A stretch of 64,000 nt of DNA from Trifolium pratense (Eukaryota > Streptophyta > Magnoliopsida > Fabales > Fabaceae), in NCBI RefSeq assembly GCF_020283565.1, contig NC_060064.1:9290266-9354265 (forward strand), written 5' to 3'. Position numbers and translations under genes: made by a program. This document shows, piece after piece, positions 1-11,156 of this stretch. Within the stretch, counting starts at the first letter, position 1. Each line of letters begins with the position of its first letter. Below the pieces are notes generated by a model, which saw only the letters and a program-made list of their open reading frames with translations, had not been told where the DNA came from and made no database searches.

Positions 1-372
1 CGGCGCGAGAAAAACAGGGGCGAGAATCAGCTCAAATTTTTGAAATTTTTTTGAGTTATTTTTCTCCTTTGGTCTTTATCTTCAACTCTTTTAAGGTGTC
101 AATTTCTTCCAATATTCTTCTCTTTGACCATGTAAAACTCCTTAAAACTAACTAAAAAACATTAAAATTACAATTAAAAATAACAAATGACCGAATGTCA
201 TCACGCACCAAACTGATAAGGTTAAAATGGGACGATCAATCCGGATCCTCAGCAGCCAAAAGTCCTGCGGCAGTCTGTGCTTCAAATATATTAACTGTTG
301 GATTAATCCAACGGCTTTGATTTTAGAATTCATTTTCTCTATCATTGGAAGCTATATTTCTTTGTCGGTTAA
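1..372. other. Left edge, no gene seen
   Basis: AT-rich flank. The short open frames here have no recognisable domain and overlap each other on both strands. I see no structure to annotate. Confidence 0.5.
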
Positions 373-757
373 GGGTGTGTTTGGTAACACAAATAAGCTA
401 GCTTATAGCTTATAATATGATCTTATAAACTTGTTTCAAAAAATTAAAGGTGTTTGGTAACCAGCTTTTTTTACTAGCTTATAGCTTTTTTTCAGATGCT
501 ATTTCAAGTAGCGTTTGAGCTTATAGCTTATAGCTTTTTACACTTGATTCCATTTTTACCCTTTAATTTAATAACTACCGACATTAAAAAAGAAATACCC
601 ACTATCAATTATGTCATTTTATATTTCAATTAGCTATCTTTTCAGCTAATTTTACCACTTTAAAAGCTAATTTTACCAAACACTTTAATTTCAATTAGCT
701 ATCTTTTCAGCTATCAACTATAAGCTAGCTTATGGCTTATTTTTATCAAACAGACCC
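373..757. repeat. MITE-like element, GTGTTTGGTAA family
   Basis: The left end reads GGGTGTGTTTGGTAAC and the right end, reverse-complemented, reads GGGTCTGTTTGATAAA, giving imperfect terminal inverted repeats. The interior is filled with AGCTTATAGCTTATAG and AGCTTTT motifs that fold back on themselves. No convincing target duplication is visible. A half copy of the same family lies near 61.53 kb. Confidence 0.6.
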
Positions 758-888
758 AAAATATCTCTCCATTTCCCACCTTGCTCAATCAACACTCTAC
801 ACCATAAGGTAGTTTCTTCAAATCGTTTTCATCATTCCCTACTTTTTCCCCCCAAACCAAACACATATATTAACAGTTTTTTTTATAA

Positions 889-1014
889 TTGCCCGGTAAT
901 GCTTCGATTGTATCATATCATGAACGAGGTGAAATACTAGCAGTGAGCTCAACTAGCCGTAAAAACGCAGGCGGAGTTGGTCCTCGAAACTCCTCCAGAT
1001 TTTGCTTCCCCTCC
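889..1014 (+). other. Candidate 5' leader exon of the L18p gene
   Basis: A stretch less AT-rich than its surroundings ends in CTCCAG followed by GTATTG, a plausible splice donor. A second candidate leader exon ends in AACCAG|GTAAAC at about 1782. The next recognisable coding sequence on this strand is the L18p-family gene at 3540, whose acceptor (TTATCAG) lies at 3528. Joining these is inference; no transcript evidence is available from sequence alone. Confidence 0.3.
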
Positions 1015-1020
1015 AGGTAT

Positions 1021-1266
1021 TGTGCTTGTATATTTTCGAATTCTTCAACAAACCCTGGTTTTTATTTTCCTGCTATTGCCTTTGCACACCTTGTGTTTGA
1101 TTTATTGTCTATATAATAATATTATTGCCTTACCTTGTGTTTGATTTAATGTCTATATAATATATAGTTCTGCATTTAAAAAAAAAAAAAAGGATTTCAA
1201 TTACTAGTGAAATTAGTCTCTAATATTGTTGCATTGCATGTGAGAAGACCCTTTAAGTGAATATAT
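1021..1266. repeat. Dispersed direct repeat, copy 1
   Basis: This segment is repeated at 2344-2636 with high similarity, from TATATTTTCGAATTCTTC to GTGAGAAGACCCTTTA. It contains the CACCTTGTGTTTGATTTA sub-repeat and an internal poly(A) tract. The copies are about 1.3 kb apart in the same orientation with unrelated sequence between, so they are not recognisable LTRs. Confidence 0.7.
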
Positions 1267-1398
1267 TTTCGAATTGCATTGCATTGTAATCTCGTTCTTG
1301 TATTACATATATGTATGTTATATCACCGGTAGTATCAGTAGATACATGTGAATACAAGAACCAAACCAAGACATGGAGTAGTCCTAAACCAACACGTC

Positions 1399-1422
1399 AC
1401 ATAACATAACATAACATAACAT
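1399..1422. repeat. (ATAAC)n microsatellite
   Basis: Four to five tandem ATAAC units. Confidence 0.85.
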
Positions 1423-2025
1423 ACTAACCCTCCAGAATATACAAGTTAATTATTAATAAACAGAGAAGAAGGGTTTGAGTATGCAATGTAATGAGAGCAT
1501 TTAAGAGAAAAAAAATAGTCCCACATCGATTATTTACGTAAAGAATAAAGTGTTTATAAGCTAAGTAAAACAATCACAAGTTGTGTTCGTGAAAAGGAGA
1601 GATGGTTGGCATCTCCCCTGACAGGGATGGGAACAGCTTTCGGGCTTTCCTGTTACACACCTCGGTTAAGGCTATCCTTCCTCTGTAGAGGTTGGATCTA
1701 TAACCCAATTTTTTTTTCCTCACTGCTTCTCTCATGTTTGTTCGTGTCTTCTTCAAATCATCTACACCAACCCTAACCAGGTAAACAAGCTTATTGAATG
1801 ATTCAATCAATTCTCTCTTTTGTTATTATTATTTACCTATTCATTGATTGTATAGTGATTTATATTATGTATTCAATCAACTATACAAATGAAATTATAC
1901 AACAACCATTTATATCACATATTGAAAGTTTTGTTGCTGTGATGGCGCAATTAGTGGTCGCATCATCTAGGATAAGTATGTGACACTCTTTGTAGGACAA
2001 GGTCTGTTAATCTTAATCTTATATT

Positions 2026-2310
2026 TAGGTCATGTTTTTGATAAACAACTTATGTATAGCCTATGACCCTGTCTGGATTTATTTATTTGAGCTTATGTGC
2101 TGGCATAATGAAAAAACTTATGACAATTTTCATAAGTCTTTTTTTTTCAGCTTTATTTCACAAGTTCTTCAATATTAGCTTATGAACACAACTCATAGCA
2201 TATATTAAAACAATTTATCTTTATTTTATCTTTTGCTATAAAAATATAGCTCATATCATGATAAACTCCCTATGCTATAAGCTGCAAATAAGCTATTTAT
2301 CCAACTATAT
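2026..2310. repeat. MITE-like fold-back region
   Basis: The left part (GTTTTTGATAAACAACTTATG) and right part (ATAAGCTGCAAATAAGC) are weakly inverted and rich in AGCTTATG/CATAAG motifs, like the element at 373-757. Boundaries are uncertain. Confidence 0.4.
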
Positions 2311-2343
2311 TCAAAATTAGTCTCTAATATAGTTGCATTGCAT

Positions 2344-2636
2344 TGCATTGTATATTTTCGAATTCTTCAACAATCCCTGTTTTTCATTTTCCTGCTATTG
2401 CCTTTGCACACCGCACCTTGTGTTTGATTTATTTTCTATATCATATTATTGCCTCGCACACCTTGTGTTTGATTTATTGTCTATATCATATTATTGCCTT
2501 GCACACCTTGTGTTTGATTTATTGTCTATATAATATATAGTTCTGCATTTAAAAAAAAAAAAGGATTTCAATTACTAGTGAAATTAGTCTCTAATATAGT
2601 TGCATTGCATGTGAGAAGACCCTTTATGTGAATAAA
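2344..2636. repeat. Dispersed direct repeat, copy 2, with 45-bp trimer
   Basis: Second copy of the segment at 1021-1266. Here the CACCTTGTGTTTGATTTA sub-repeat has expanded to three tandem units of about 45 bp (2411-2540), against two less regular ones in copy 1. The open frames over it simply repeat a leucine-rich peptide and are not a gene. Confidence 0.75.
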
Positions 2637-3188
2637 TTCGGTCATTGATCATCAACTTGCTATCAGGACTTTTTATTATAATACCCTCATCAAATCACCA
2701 TCCTCTATATCACTAGCCATCATCTTCCTATAATTTTATATCGTTCATGTTATGTAGTTTCACGATGATCTACCATGTTTTCATATCTTCCGAGTACCTG
2801 CGATGGTCACAAAGAATTTTCTGCCATGTGCAATAGCTTTTTCTGCTGCAAGTATTTAGTAATGGTTCTAATTTTTGGATTTGATTGATAATTATCTTCC
2901 ATGTATTTCCACATTCTTCCTTATACATTATGTTAGTTTATATCTAATTTAGATGGCATGCATCAGCAGCACGAGTGTGCTCGTATCGTATATTTGTTAC
3001 ATGTTGGTTACTCTTCGATTGCTTCTTTTTCTGAAACAGTATGTGTAATTGTAGTCTTGTATTTCTACTTCATTTAGCGCCTGTATCTTGAAATTCAGAT
3101 TTTATTCAGACTTGAATGGAGCATCTGTTTTTAACCTTAATGATAGTTTTTCTGTTAATTATCAATGTGATTCTTTTCAATAGATTAA

Positions 3189-3346
3189 GAGTCTGCTTGG
3201 TTTGGCGCTTGGAGGCTCAAGCGCACGCCCAATTTTGGTTTTGCCGTGGTTTCCTAGAAGCTACAGAACAGAGCTTCTGCGTAGACATCGAAAACTACCT
3301 TGGTTTCAGGCTAATGCATGTCCAGTTGATGCATAACCAAACATGT
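3189..3346. repeat. Small MITE-like segment upstream of L18p gene
   Basis: Ends of the TGCTTGGTTTGG / CCAAACATGTAC type face each other around a 155-bp interior less AT-rich than its flanks. It lies inside the presumed leader intron of the L18p gene. The open frame across it (3116-3373) resembles no family I know. Confidence 0.35.
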
Positions 3347-3528
3347 ACTAAAAAAGAAAGACAGAAATCTTGAATGGACATTTTTTTTTAAACAATTAAC
3401 CTCTCTCATCCAGTACCTGAATTCCTTTCCTTTTAATGTGTGACATTACCTATTTGCTCATTTTTGTTACTTTTTTCCTTTCCTTTTTGTAACTGATTTA
3501 TGTGCTTGATTTTCAACCTGCTTATCAG

Positions 3529-3543
3529 ATGATTGAAGAATGA
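3529..3543 (+). promoter_or_regulatory. Four-codon uORF overlapping the L18p start
   Basis: If splicing uses the CAG acceptor ending at 3528, the exon opens with an ATG whose frame runs four codons (M-I-E-E) and stops at 3541-3543. That stop overlaps the main start codon (AATGA arrangement), which could allow termination-reinitiation. Functional relevance is inference. Confidence 0.35.
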
Positions 3544-3914
3544 CTTTAACAAAACGGTATGTGCTGAGATTGTTCATATCAATAAAGTACATCACTGCAA
3601 ATGTGATAGATCGAAACAGTGGGCGAATAGTAGCAACATCATCCACCGTGGAACATGACATTAAGCAGTCCCTTGAGTGTGGCCGGTCCTGCAATGCAAA
3701 AGCAGCTGCTGTTGTTGGGGAGGTATTGGCAAGGCGGCTCAAAGTTGAGGGACTTAATGAAGGAGAAGGAAGAGGTATTCATGTAAATGTAACTAAGGAA
3801 GTAGAAAAGAAAGGGTTTAAGAGCCAAACCAAGATTTGGGCTGTGGTAAATGCTCTTAAGTACAATGGAGTTAAGCTTGTCCTTGATGATGAAGATGGTG
3901 GCAGTAATCCTTGA
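3540..3914 (+). CDS. Ribosomal protein L18p/L5e-family protein (organellar uL18-like)
   Basis: The 124-residue single-exon CDS matches the plant family of short L18p/L5e-like proteins. Family landmarks are visible: an N-terminal beta strand (RYVLRLFISIKYITANVI), the segment GRIVATSSTVEHDIKQSL, an AKAAAVVGEVLARRLKVEGL helix and the C-terminal GVKLVLDD. uL18 proteins bind 5S rRNA in the central protuberance of the large subunit; plant members of this short group are generally considered organellar or ribosome-associated, which I cannot resolve here. There is no long N-terminal transit peptide. ATG 3540 is chosen because the frame has a TGA two codons upstream and an acceptor lies just before it; leader exons may lie far upstream. 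The Ty3 element begins about 455 bp past the stop. Confidence 0.85.
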   Translation: MTLTKRYVLRLFISIKYITANVIDRNSGRIVATSSTVEHDIKQSLECGRSCNAKAAAVVGEVLARRLKVEGLNEGEGRGIHVNVTKEVEKKGFKSQTKIWAVVNALKYNGVKLVLDDEDGGSNP

Positions 3915-4369
3915 CCTCATTCATAAGATAGGAATGGTATCTTGTGCTGAAATAATAAAAATACTTAGAAATATGGATTAGTATAATTTCTTAGAAGTAT
4001 CTTGAGTCAGATGTAACCTGAAAGACCACTAATTTAATTATTTCACACCATGACCATTGTAATGTTATACAGTACATTGTTGATATTCTCAAATTGAGAT
4101 AAATTTTTTGGTTGGAGAGTGGAGATGTTTTTACCTTTGGCTCTGTTTTTGGTCTCTTCTATTACTAGCAGCTATCAAGATAACTAATTGAGGGTTGTGA
4201 CTTCTGATAACAACTTAATTTTATTTAAACTTTAACAAATCTATAGCATTACTATAATCATTTCGTCAAAAAAAAAAAGAAAAAGCATTACTATAATCAA
4301 ATGAGTGGCTTGACTTGGTTATTATAAACCAATGGATCAAACTCTTGGATCCCATCACTTCATACCCCT

Positions 4370-6668
4370 TGTAACGACCCATTTTTCGTATTCGTATATT
4401 TTATTAAATGATATTTTATTTATTGATTGGCTTTTACTATTTTAGTGAGCGACGAATAATTATTTAGCCGAACGTAAGTTATTAGGCGCGAGAACCATTG
4501 TTTTGGGCTTGATGGGCGTGAGAGGCATTGGGCCTAAGCCAAGTGGGCTTGGTTCATGACAATAGAAGTAGTATAAGTAGCAAGTCAAACACATGAATAG
4601 TATCACAATTCATTTTCTTTGAGCTTTGAGTGAGTAAGAGCAAGAGCAAAGCTAAGCTAGGGTTTTGGCTAGGAGAATCACGAGCAAGAGAGGAGAGGAA
4701 AGGCTTGGATCATCATCTTTGCTTAAGGTAAGAGATTAGAATTCATGATTCTTGAGTGGCAAGGAGAGGGGAGATTGTCTATGTCTCCATTCCCGAACTC
4801 TCCCACTCAATTTCTTTTAGACTTTTGATTAAGCTTTTGTATGTGAGTGTGATGTTCTTCATCATCACTTTGTATGTGTTAATCACTAGCTTGATTCCAT
4901 GAAGAATATGTATGTGTTTGGATCATGTTGAAAAAGTTTATGAAAGTTACTTAAAACCCAAGAAATTGGCATGATTTTGATTATTTGAGGTATTTGGATG
5001 CTTGGAAGAGATGATTAATGTTCCTTGATACCATATATGTTTGGAATGGCTGTTTATAAGAATTTATAACATGTTTGGATGAATTTTTGAGTTGATTCAA
5101 TGTTAAACCGCCTTAGAAAACTCAAGAACAGATTTTCTTTCTGGTGTAGTTCGCTAAGCGACCAGGAGTTCGCTACAGCGAACCTGTTCGCCACAAGCTC
5201 GCTACCTGTTCGCCATGTACCTGTAATCCTCTGATGTAGTTCGCTACAGCGAACTGAGCTTCGCTTAGCGAATAAGTTCGCTACCTGTTCGCCACAAGCT
5301 CGCTACCTGTTCGCCATGTACCTGTAATCCTCTGATGTAGTTCGCTACAGCGAACTGAGCTTCGCTTAGCGAATAAGTTCGCTACCTGTTCGCTACGGCT
5401 TCGCTTAGCGAATAGTACTGAACCTGCAACTTTTGTTATTGGTTGTAAGTGTATTTAGGCACTTGTAACATGTTTAAGGGTATCCTTACATGATTGTTGA
5501 TACATGTTGATACTGTTAATGCTTATTGTTAATCGTTATATGATTGATAAACGTGTATGCAATAAGTTGTAGCTTAAAGTGAGCAATGTGATGTTTTGAC
5601 ATTAATTTGTAATGTTAAGTGAATGTGTTAGGATTGTGTTCCCGCATTCATAAAAGAGTAGCTTCGAGCTAGAGAATATCATATGGTTGATATGTGTATG
5701 CATACATGCATTCATGATTGTATGTGAACATTGGAAACTTGGGTTCCAATAACGAAAATGGATTATGTGTCCATAATGAAGCCGAGGATCGGATTAGATG
5801 AATCCATGAGTCCAGAGCTGCTATCCAACAGGATATAAAACTGTGTTGGCTTATCCAAGGGAGATAAGATGGTTCGGTAAGTTCCGACATATCCAGCATG
5901 ATATAAAACTGTTCTTGGTCCACCGTTGGTGAGACACCTTGGTACCACATGCATTTAGTTATGTCTAGGGATGGCATGACAGTGAATTAATTGGCATTAG
6001 ATACCTTAGGGTAAATGCGCATATATTTGATAAATGGTATGTGACATTATTTGGTTGAATTGTGTTGAACTTTATTAATTGATAATCGTTTAGTGCGATG
6101 TTTTGGCGTGAGTTAGAATATGTATGATGTAGTTCGAAAGTGTAAGACCTTTCTTATACTCGTATGATATGCGATTATGTTTTCTAACTCTCTGCTTTGT
6201 GTTATTTGCTGGACCTTTGGGGGTTCAGATATTCAGGCTGAGGACTGTGCCGACGTTTAGACTGCTGTTTTAGCTTGGTGTTGAAGTACCTTTTGGTGAG
6301 GAGACTTAGCATAGATTACTCCTCTTAGTACTAGCTTTTGGTTAGAGTTTGTAAATAGTAAATGCTCTGGTAATGTAACATCGAGTCGGGGATTACGCTT
6401 GGATTTCATCGTATATCGGTGTTACCTTTTGATATGCTAGTTCTTGTATAAGTGACATCCTTAGGGATGAATATGGCTTATGTATATATATATGTATATA
6501 TATGCATGCTTGGTTTGATTGAATCCGCTGTTGTTTTTCATGTTAAACTTCATGACGCTCTGTGTGTGTATGCTTGTGTTTTAATTACCGCGTGACACTC
6601 TGCCTTTACACTTGTTAAAAAGTTTTTAAAATTACGTTTTTAAGGGTAGTATGGGTTAGGGTGTTACA
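4370..6668 (+). repeat. 5' LTR
   Basis: Identical in length to the 3' LTR (offset 6,782 throughout, so no net indel). Differences seen are T4618/C11400, C6153/A12935 and A6595/G13377. A TATA-like GTATAAGTA lies near 4570, followed by a purine-rich leader with an AAG|GTAAGAG donor-like site near 4727. Antisense open frames within the LTR are repeated in both copies and look non-coding. Confidence 0.97.
5135..5415. repeat. Palindrome-rich 101-bp tandem repeat inside the LTR
   Basis: Two full units with a 101-bp period (for example GTTCGCCACAAGCTCGC at 5186 and 5287) plus partial ends. The units carry many TTCGCTACAGCGAA and TTCGCTTAGCGAA near-palindromes. The block is much more CpG-rich than the rest of the element and is repeated in the 3' LTR at 11917-12197. 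Confidence 0.9.
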
Positions 6669-6672
6669 ATAG

Positions 6673-6684
6673 TGGTATCAGAGC
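6673..6684 (+). other. Primer-binding site (initiator tRNA-Met)
   Basis: TGGTATCAGAGC begins four bases after the 5' LTR. This is the standard plant complement of the 3' end of initiator tRNA-Met used to prime minus-strand synthesis. Confidence 0.95.
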
Positions 6685-6791
6685 AGGTCGGTTCGTGTGA
6701 ACCAATTAGGACTTTTCTTTTCCCCGTATGAGCATGTGTAGGGAACACTGTTAGTACTTTCTAACGTCTAGTTGTGATTCGTTCAGGAATC

Positions 6792-9476
6792 ATGGCTGCT
6801 GCGAGAACGAATGCTCAGATTGCGGAGGCTTTGGCCGCACTCACCAACATAGTGGTTAGAGATCATCAACCTGGAATAGAGGTAGAGATGAGGTTGGAAC
6901 GGTTCATGAAGCAGAAACCGCCAACATTTACCGGAGGGTACAACCCGGATGGAGCTCACAAGTGGCTAGAGGAACTTGAAATAATCTTTGAAGCAATGGA
7001 TTGTTCCGAGGAAGGGAAGACAACCCTTGGGACGTATGTGTTGCGTGAGGAAGCGAACGTGTGGTGGAAGAACGCCAAGTTGAGGCTAGGACCCGGTGGT
7101 ATGGCTATACCATGGGCAAGGTTTAAAAGAGAATTTTTGGTTAAGTATTTTCCTGTGGATGTGAGGAATAAGAAAGTGGTGGAATTCATGGAGTTGAAAC
7201 AGGGAAATATGACGGTAGCTGACTATGCCGTCAAGTTCGAGACTTTGTGTGCGTTTAGCCCGCATTACAACACTTTGGAAGCGGAGAACGACAAGTGCGT
7301 GAAGTTTGAAAGTGGTCTACGTCCAGACATTAAGCATATGATTGGATTTTCACAGATAAGGGATTTTGCGACCCTTGTGAACAAGAGTAGGATCTGTGAT
7401 GAAGATGGTAGGGCTAAGGTGAACTACTACAAAGCTGCGAATGACCGAAAAGGGAAAGGGCAAGAGCGCGGAAAACCTTATGATAACCGCGGTAGGGGTA
7501 ATACAAGTGGTGGTAAGAAGCCGGTGAATGGGAATTGTTACAACTGTGGAGAAAGGGGTCATATGTCTTATGATTGCCCGAAGAAAGGGGATAGGTGTAA
7601 GAATTGTGGAAAGCTGGGCCACAAGACCGAAGTGTGTAGGACAAAAGTGGTGTGTTTCAATTGTGGTGAAGAAGGCCACAAGAGTCCGACTTGTAAGAAG
7701 CCCAAGAAGGTGATGGGCAAGGTGTTTGCTTTGAGTGGAGAGGATGCTAGCCTTGAGGACAATCTCATTAGAGGTACGTGTTTCATCTATGACACTCCTT
7801 TAATTGCGATTATAGATACGGGAGCGACGCATTCTTTTATTTCTTTGGATTGTGCGAAGCGTCTTAGTATTCCTTTAACGGATATGATGGGTAGGATGGA
7901 AATAGAAACTCCTACTAATGGTTCAGTGATTACCCGACAAGTATGTCGTAACTGCCCCGTAACCATTTTTGATAGGCACTTTGGTATGGATTTAGTGTGT
8001 ATTCCACTTAGTGGTATGGATGTAATTTTTGGTATGAATTGGTTAATCTTCAACCGAATTCATATCAACTGTCGTGAGAAGGCCGTTGTTTTTCCGAAGC
8101 CGGAGGAGAACTTGCATTTGATGAGCGGGAAGGAAGTATCGGAAGCGTTGAAAGAACATGCCGAGATGTTCATGATGTTTGCATCATTGAAACTCGACGG
8201 AGGAGTTAAGATAGAAGAGTTACCGATCGTTTGTGAATTCCCAGATGTGTTTCCGGATGATATATCTGATGTGCCTCCAAAGCGAGAGGTAGAGTTTTCT
8301 ATCGACCTAGTACCTGGAACTAGCCCGATATCGATGGCGCCGTATCGAATGTCAGCGTCAGAGTTGAATGAGTTGAAGAAGCAACTTGAAGAGCTGCTTG
8401 AGAAGAGGTTTGTTCGGCCGAGTGTTTCGCCATGGGGAGCGCCGGTATTGCTTGTAAAGAAGAAAGATGGAAGCATGAGATTATGTATAGACTATCGTCA
8501 GTTGAACAAAGTGACGATCAAGAATAAATATCCACTCCCGAGGATAGATGATTTGATGGATCAACTAGTTGGAGCTTGTGTGTTTAGTAAGATCGATTTG
8601 AGATCTGGATACCATCAGATTAGAGTGAAGACGGAAGACATACCTAAGACTGCATTTAGGACGAGGTATGGGCACTACGAGTATTCAGTTATGCCGTTTG
8701 GTGTGACCAATGCACCTGGAGTTTTCATGGAGTATATGAACCGAATTTTCCATTCATTTTTGGATAGATTCGTGGTGGTGTTCATTGACTACATTTTGAT
8801 TTACTCAAAATCCGAGGAAGAGCACGAAGAGCACTTGAGAATTGTTTTGCAAGTCTTGAAGGAGAAGAAGTTGTATGCCAAGTTGTCAAAGTGTGAATTT
8901 TGGATGAAAGAGGTGAGTTTCCTGGGGCATATAATTTCAAGTGGAGGAATCGCGGTAGATCCTGCGAAGGTTGAAGCTGTGTCACAGTGGGGAACGCCGG
9001 AATCTGTTTCAGAGATTAGAAGTTTCCTTGGTTTAGCCGGTTATTATAGAAGGTTCATCGAAGGTTTTTCGAAGTTGGCTTTACCGTTAACCAAGTTGAC
9101 GAGGAAAGATCAAGCGTTTGTTTGGGATGGTATTTGTGAGAAGAGTTTCCAAGAGCTCAAGAGAAGATTGACTACTGCACCCGTGTTGATTTTACCTGAT
9201 GCCAAAGAGTCGTTCGTCGTGTATTGCGATGCTTCGAAGTTAGGACTTGGTGGAGTGCTTATGCAAGGGGGTAATGTGGTAGCATATGTTTCAAGACAAC
9301 TGAAGGTTCACGAGAGGAACTATCCAACGCATGATTTGGAGTTAGCCGCAGTGGTGTTTGCTTTGAAAGTGTGGAGACACTACTTGTATGGATCGAGGTT
9401 TGAAGTGTTTAGTGATCACAAGAGTCTGAAATACTTATTCGACCAGAAGGAGTTGAATATGAGGCAACGAAGATGA
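6792..9476 (+). pseudogene. gag-protease-RT-RNase H part of the Ty3 polyprotein, ends at premature TGA
   Basis: 894 codons from ATG 6792; the open frame continues upstream to a GTG at 6774, but ATG is the sensible start. The gag domain (residues about 45-200) is followed by three CX2CX4HX4C zinc knuckles at about 251-310. The protease motif DTGATHSF is near 342. The RT has [16 protein letters not shown] near 553-573. At the catalytic box, where the family has two adjacent aspartates, residue 667 is tyrosine (TAC 8790-8792), which should abolish polymerisation. RNase H follows ([32 protein letters not shown]). The frame stops at TGA 9474-9476 in a spot where relatives have tryptophan, and continues in the same frame afterwards, so this is a point nonsense change and not a frameshift. 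Confidence 0.93.
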
Positions 9477-11156
9477 CTCGAATTCTTAAAGGACTACGAT
9501 TTTGAATTGAGTTATCACCCCGGAAAAGCCAATGTAGTGGCCGATGCATTAAGTAGGAAAACTTTGCATATGTCATCATTGATGGTGAGAGAGTTAGAGT
9601 TGATTGAAGAATTCCGAGACTTGAGTCTTGTGTGTGAGGTTACTTCTTCAAGTGTGAAGCTTGGAATGTTAAAATTGACGAATCCTTTTCTTGAAGATAT
9701 TAAAGAACGTCAGAAATCGGATAAGAAATTGATGGAGAAGATGGTACTCATCAATGAAGGCAAGGAGACCAATATCAAGATTGACGAAGGTGGAGTCATG
9801 AGATTTCACGGAAGAGTTTGTGTACCGGATGTACCCGAATTAAAGAGAATGATCATGGAAGAAGGTCACAGAAGTGGTTTGAGTATTCATCCTGGAGTAA
9901 CCAAGATGTATCAGGATTTGAGGAAGTTATTTTGGTGGCCGGGAATGAAGAGGCAAATTTCTGAATTTGTTTATTCATGCTTAACTTGTCAGAAATCGAA
10001 GATTGAACATCAGAAGCCGTTTGGTTTGTTGCAACCGATGTTTATACCCGAATGGAAATGGGATAGCATTGCAATGGATTTTGTGGGAGGTTTACCGAAG
10101 ACCAAGAAAAGTAACGAGGTGATTTGGGTAGTGGTAGATCGTCTGACGAAGTGTGCTCACTTCATTGCTATCAGGAAAGGTACTTTGGTGCCTAAGTTGG
10201 CCGAGATTTATGTGGAGCAGATTGTGAAGCTACATGGTATTCCAACAAGTATTATTTCGGATAGAGATCCGAGATTTACTTCTAGATTTTGGGAAAGCTT
10301 GCAAGAAGCTTTAGGAACGAAGTTGAGGTTGAGTTCAGCTTATCATCCTCAGACAGATGGTCAGTCGGAGAGGACGATACAATCCTTAGAGGATTTGTTG
10401 AGAGCTTGTGTTTTGGAGCAAAACGTAAATTGGGATTCTTGTTTGCCGTTGGTAGAGTTTACATACAACAACAGTTACCATTCTAGTATCGGAATGGCAC
10501 CGTTTGAGGCTTTGTATGGGAGAAGGTGTAGGACACCTCTGTGTTGGTATGAAACTGGAGAAGGTGCAATTCTTGGACCAGAGATTGTACAAGAAACAAC
10601 AGAGAAGATTCGGATGATTCGTGAGAAGATGAAAGCGTCTCAGAGTCGACAGAAGAGTTATCATGATAAGAGGAGGAAGGACATTGAATTCCAAGAGGGG
10701 GATCATGTATTCCTACGAGTTACATCAACTACTGGAGTAGGACGTGCGTTGAAGTCAAGGAAGTTGACGTCGAGGTTTATTGGGCCGTTTGAGATTTTGA
10801 AGCGAGTTGGGAAAGTTGCATATAGGATTGCATTACCGCCATCATTGGCGAATTTGCACGATGTTTTCCATGTATCACAGTTGCGCAAGTATGTGTCTGA
10901 TCCGACACACGTGATTGAATCGGACGATGTTCAAGTGAGGGATGACTTGACCATCGAGACTGTGCCTTTGAGAATCGAAGGAAGAGAAGTGAAGAGGTTG
11001 AGAAACAAAGAGATTGCATCCGTGAAAGTCGTGTGGGGAGGACCGGCTGGTGAGAATGCAACGTGGGAGTTGGAAAGCAAGATGAGAGATTCTTATCCCG
11101 ATCTGTTTCTAGGTAATTTCGAGGGCGAAATTCTTTTAAGGGGGGTAGGATTGTAA
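9477..11156 (+). pseudogene. Integrase-chromodomain part of the Ty3 polyprotein
   Basis: Continuation of the polyprotein in the same frame after the premature stop. Visible parts are the RNase H/integrase linker (YHPGKANVVADALSRK), the HHCC zinc-binding domain (HRSGLSIHPG ... CLTCQKSK, about 9860-9990), the integrase core with MDF near 10075, SDRDPRF near 10258 and the glutamate in DGQSERT near 10366, a GPF-type module (RFIGPFEILKRVGKVAYRI) and a C-terminal chromodomain-like segment (VKVVWGG ... ATWELESKMRDSYPDLF). The integrase core residues look intact. The TAA at 11154-11156 lies five bases inside the 3' LTR. Confidence 0.93.
11138..11150 (+). other. Polypurine tract
   Basis: AAGGGGGGTAGGA ends one base before the 3' LTR, the expected position for plus-strand priming. 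Confidence 0.9.

Noticed and set aside
373..757. Calling the first MITE a hAT element
   Set aside because: The TIR-like ends fit loosely, but the flanking 8 bp (left TCGGTTAA, right AAAATATC) do not match, so the superfamily is not supported.
5669..5977. 102-residue minus-strand ORF, repeated at 12451-12759
   Set aside because: Lies inside both LTRs and is identical only because the LTRs are. No domain, no start context and antisense to the element.
4727..6235. Possible intron in the LTR leader (AAG|GTAAGAG donor to TTCAG acceptor)
   Set aside because: Single good-looking sites occur by chance in 1.5 kb; no transcript evidence and no frame constraint.
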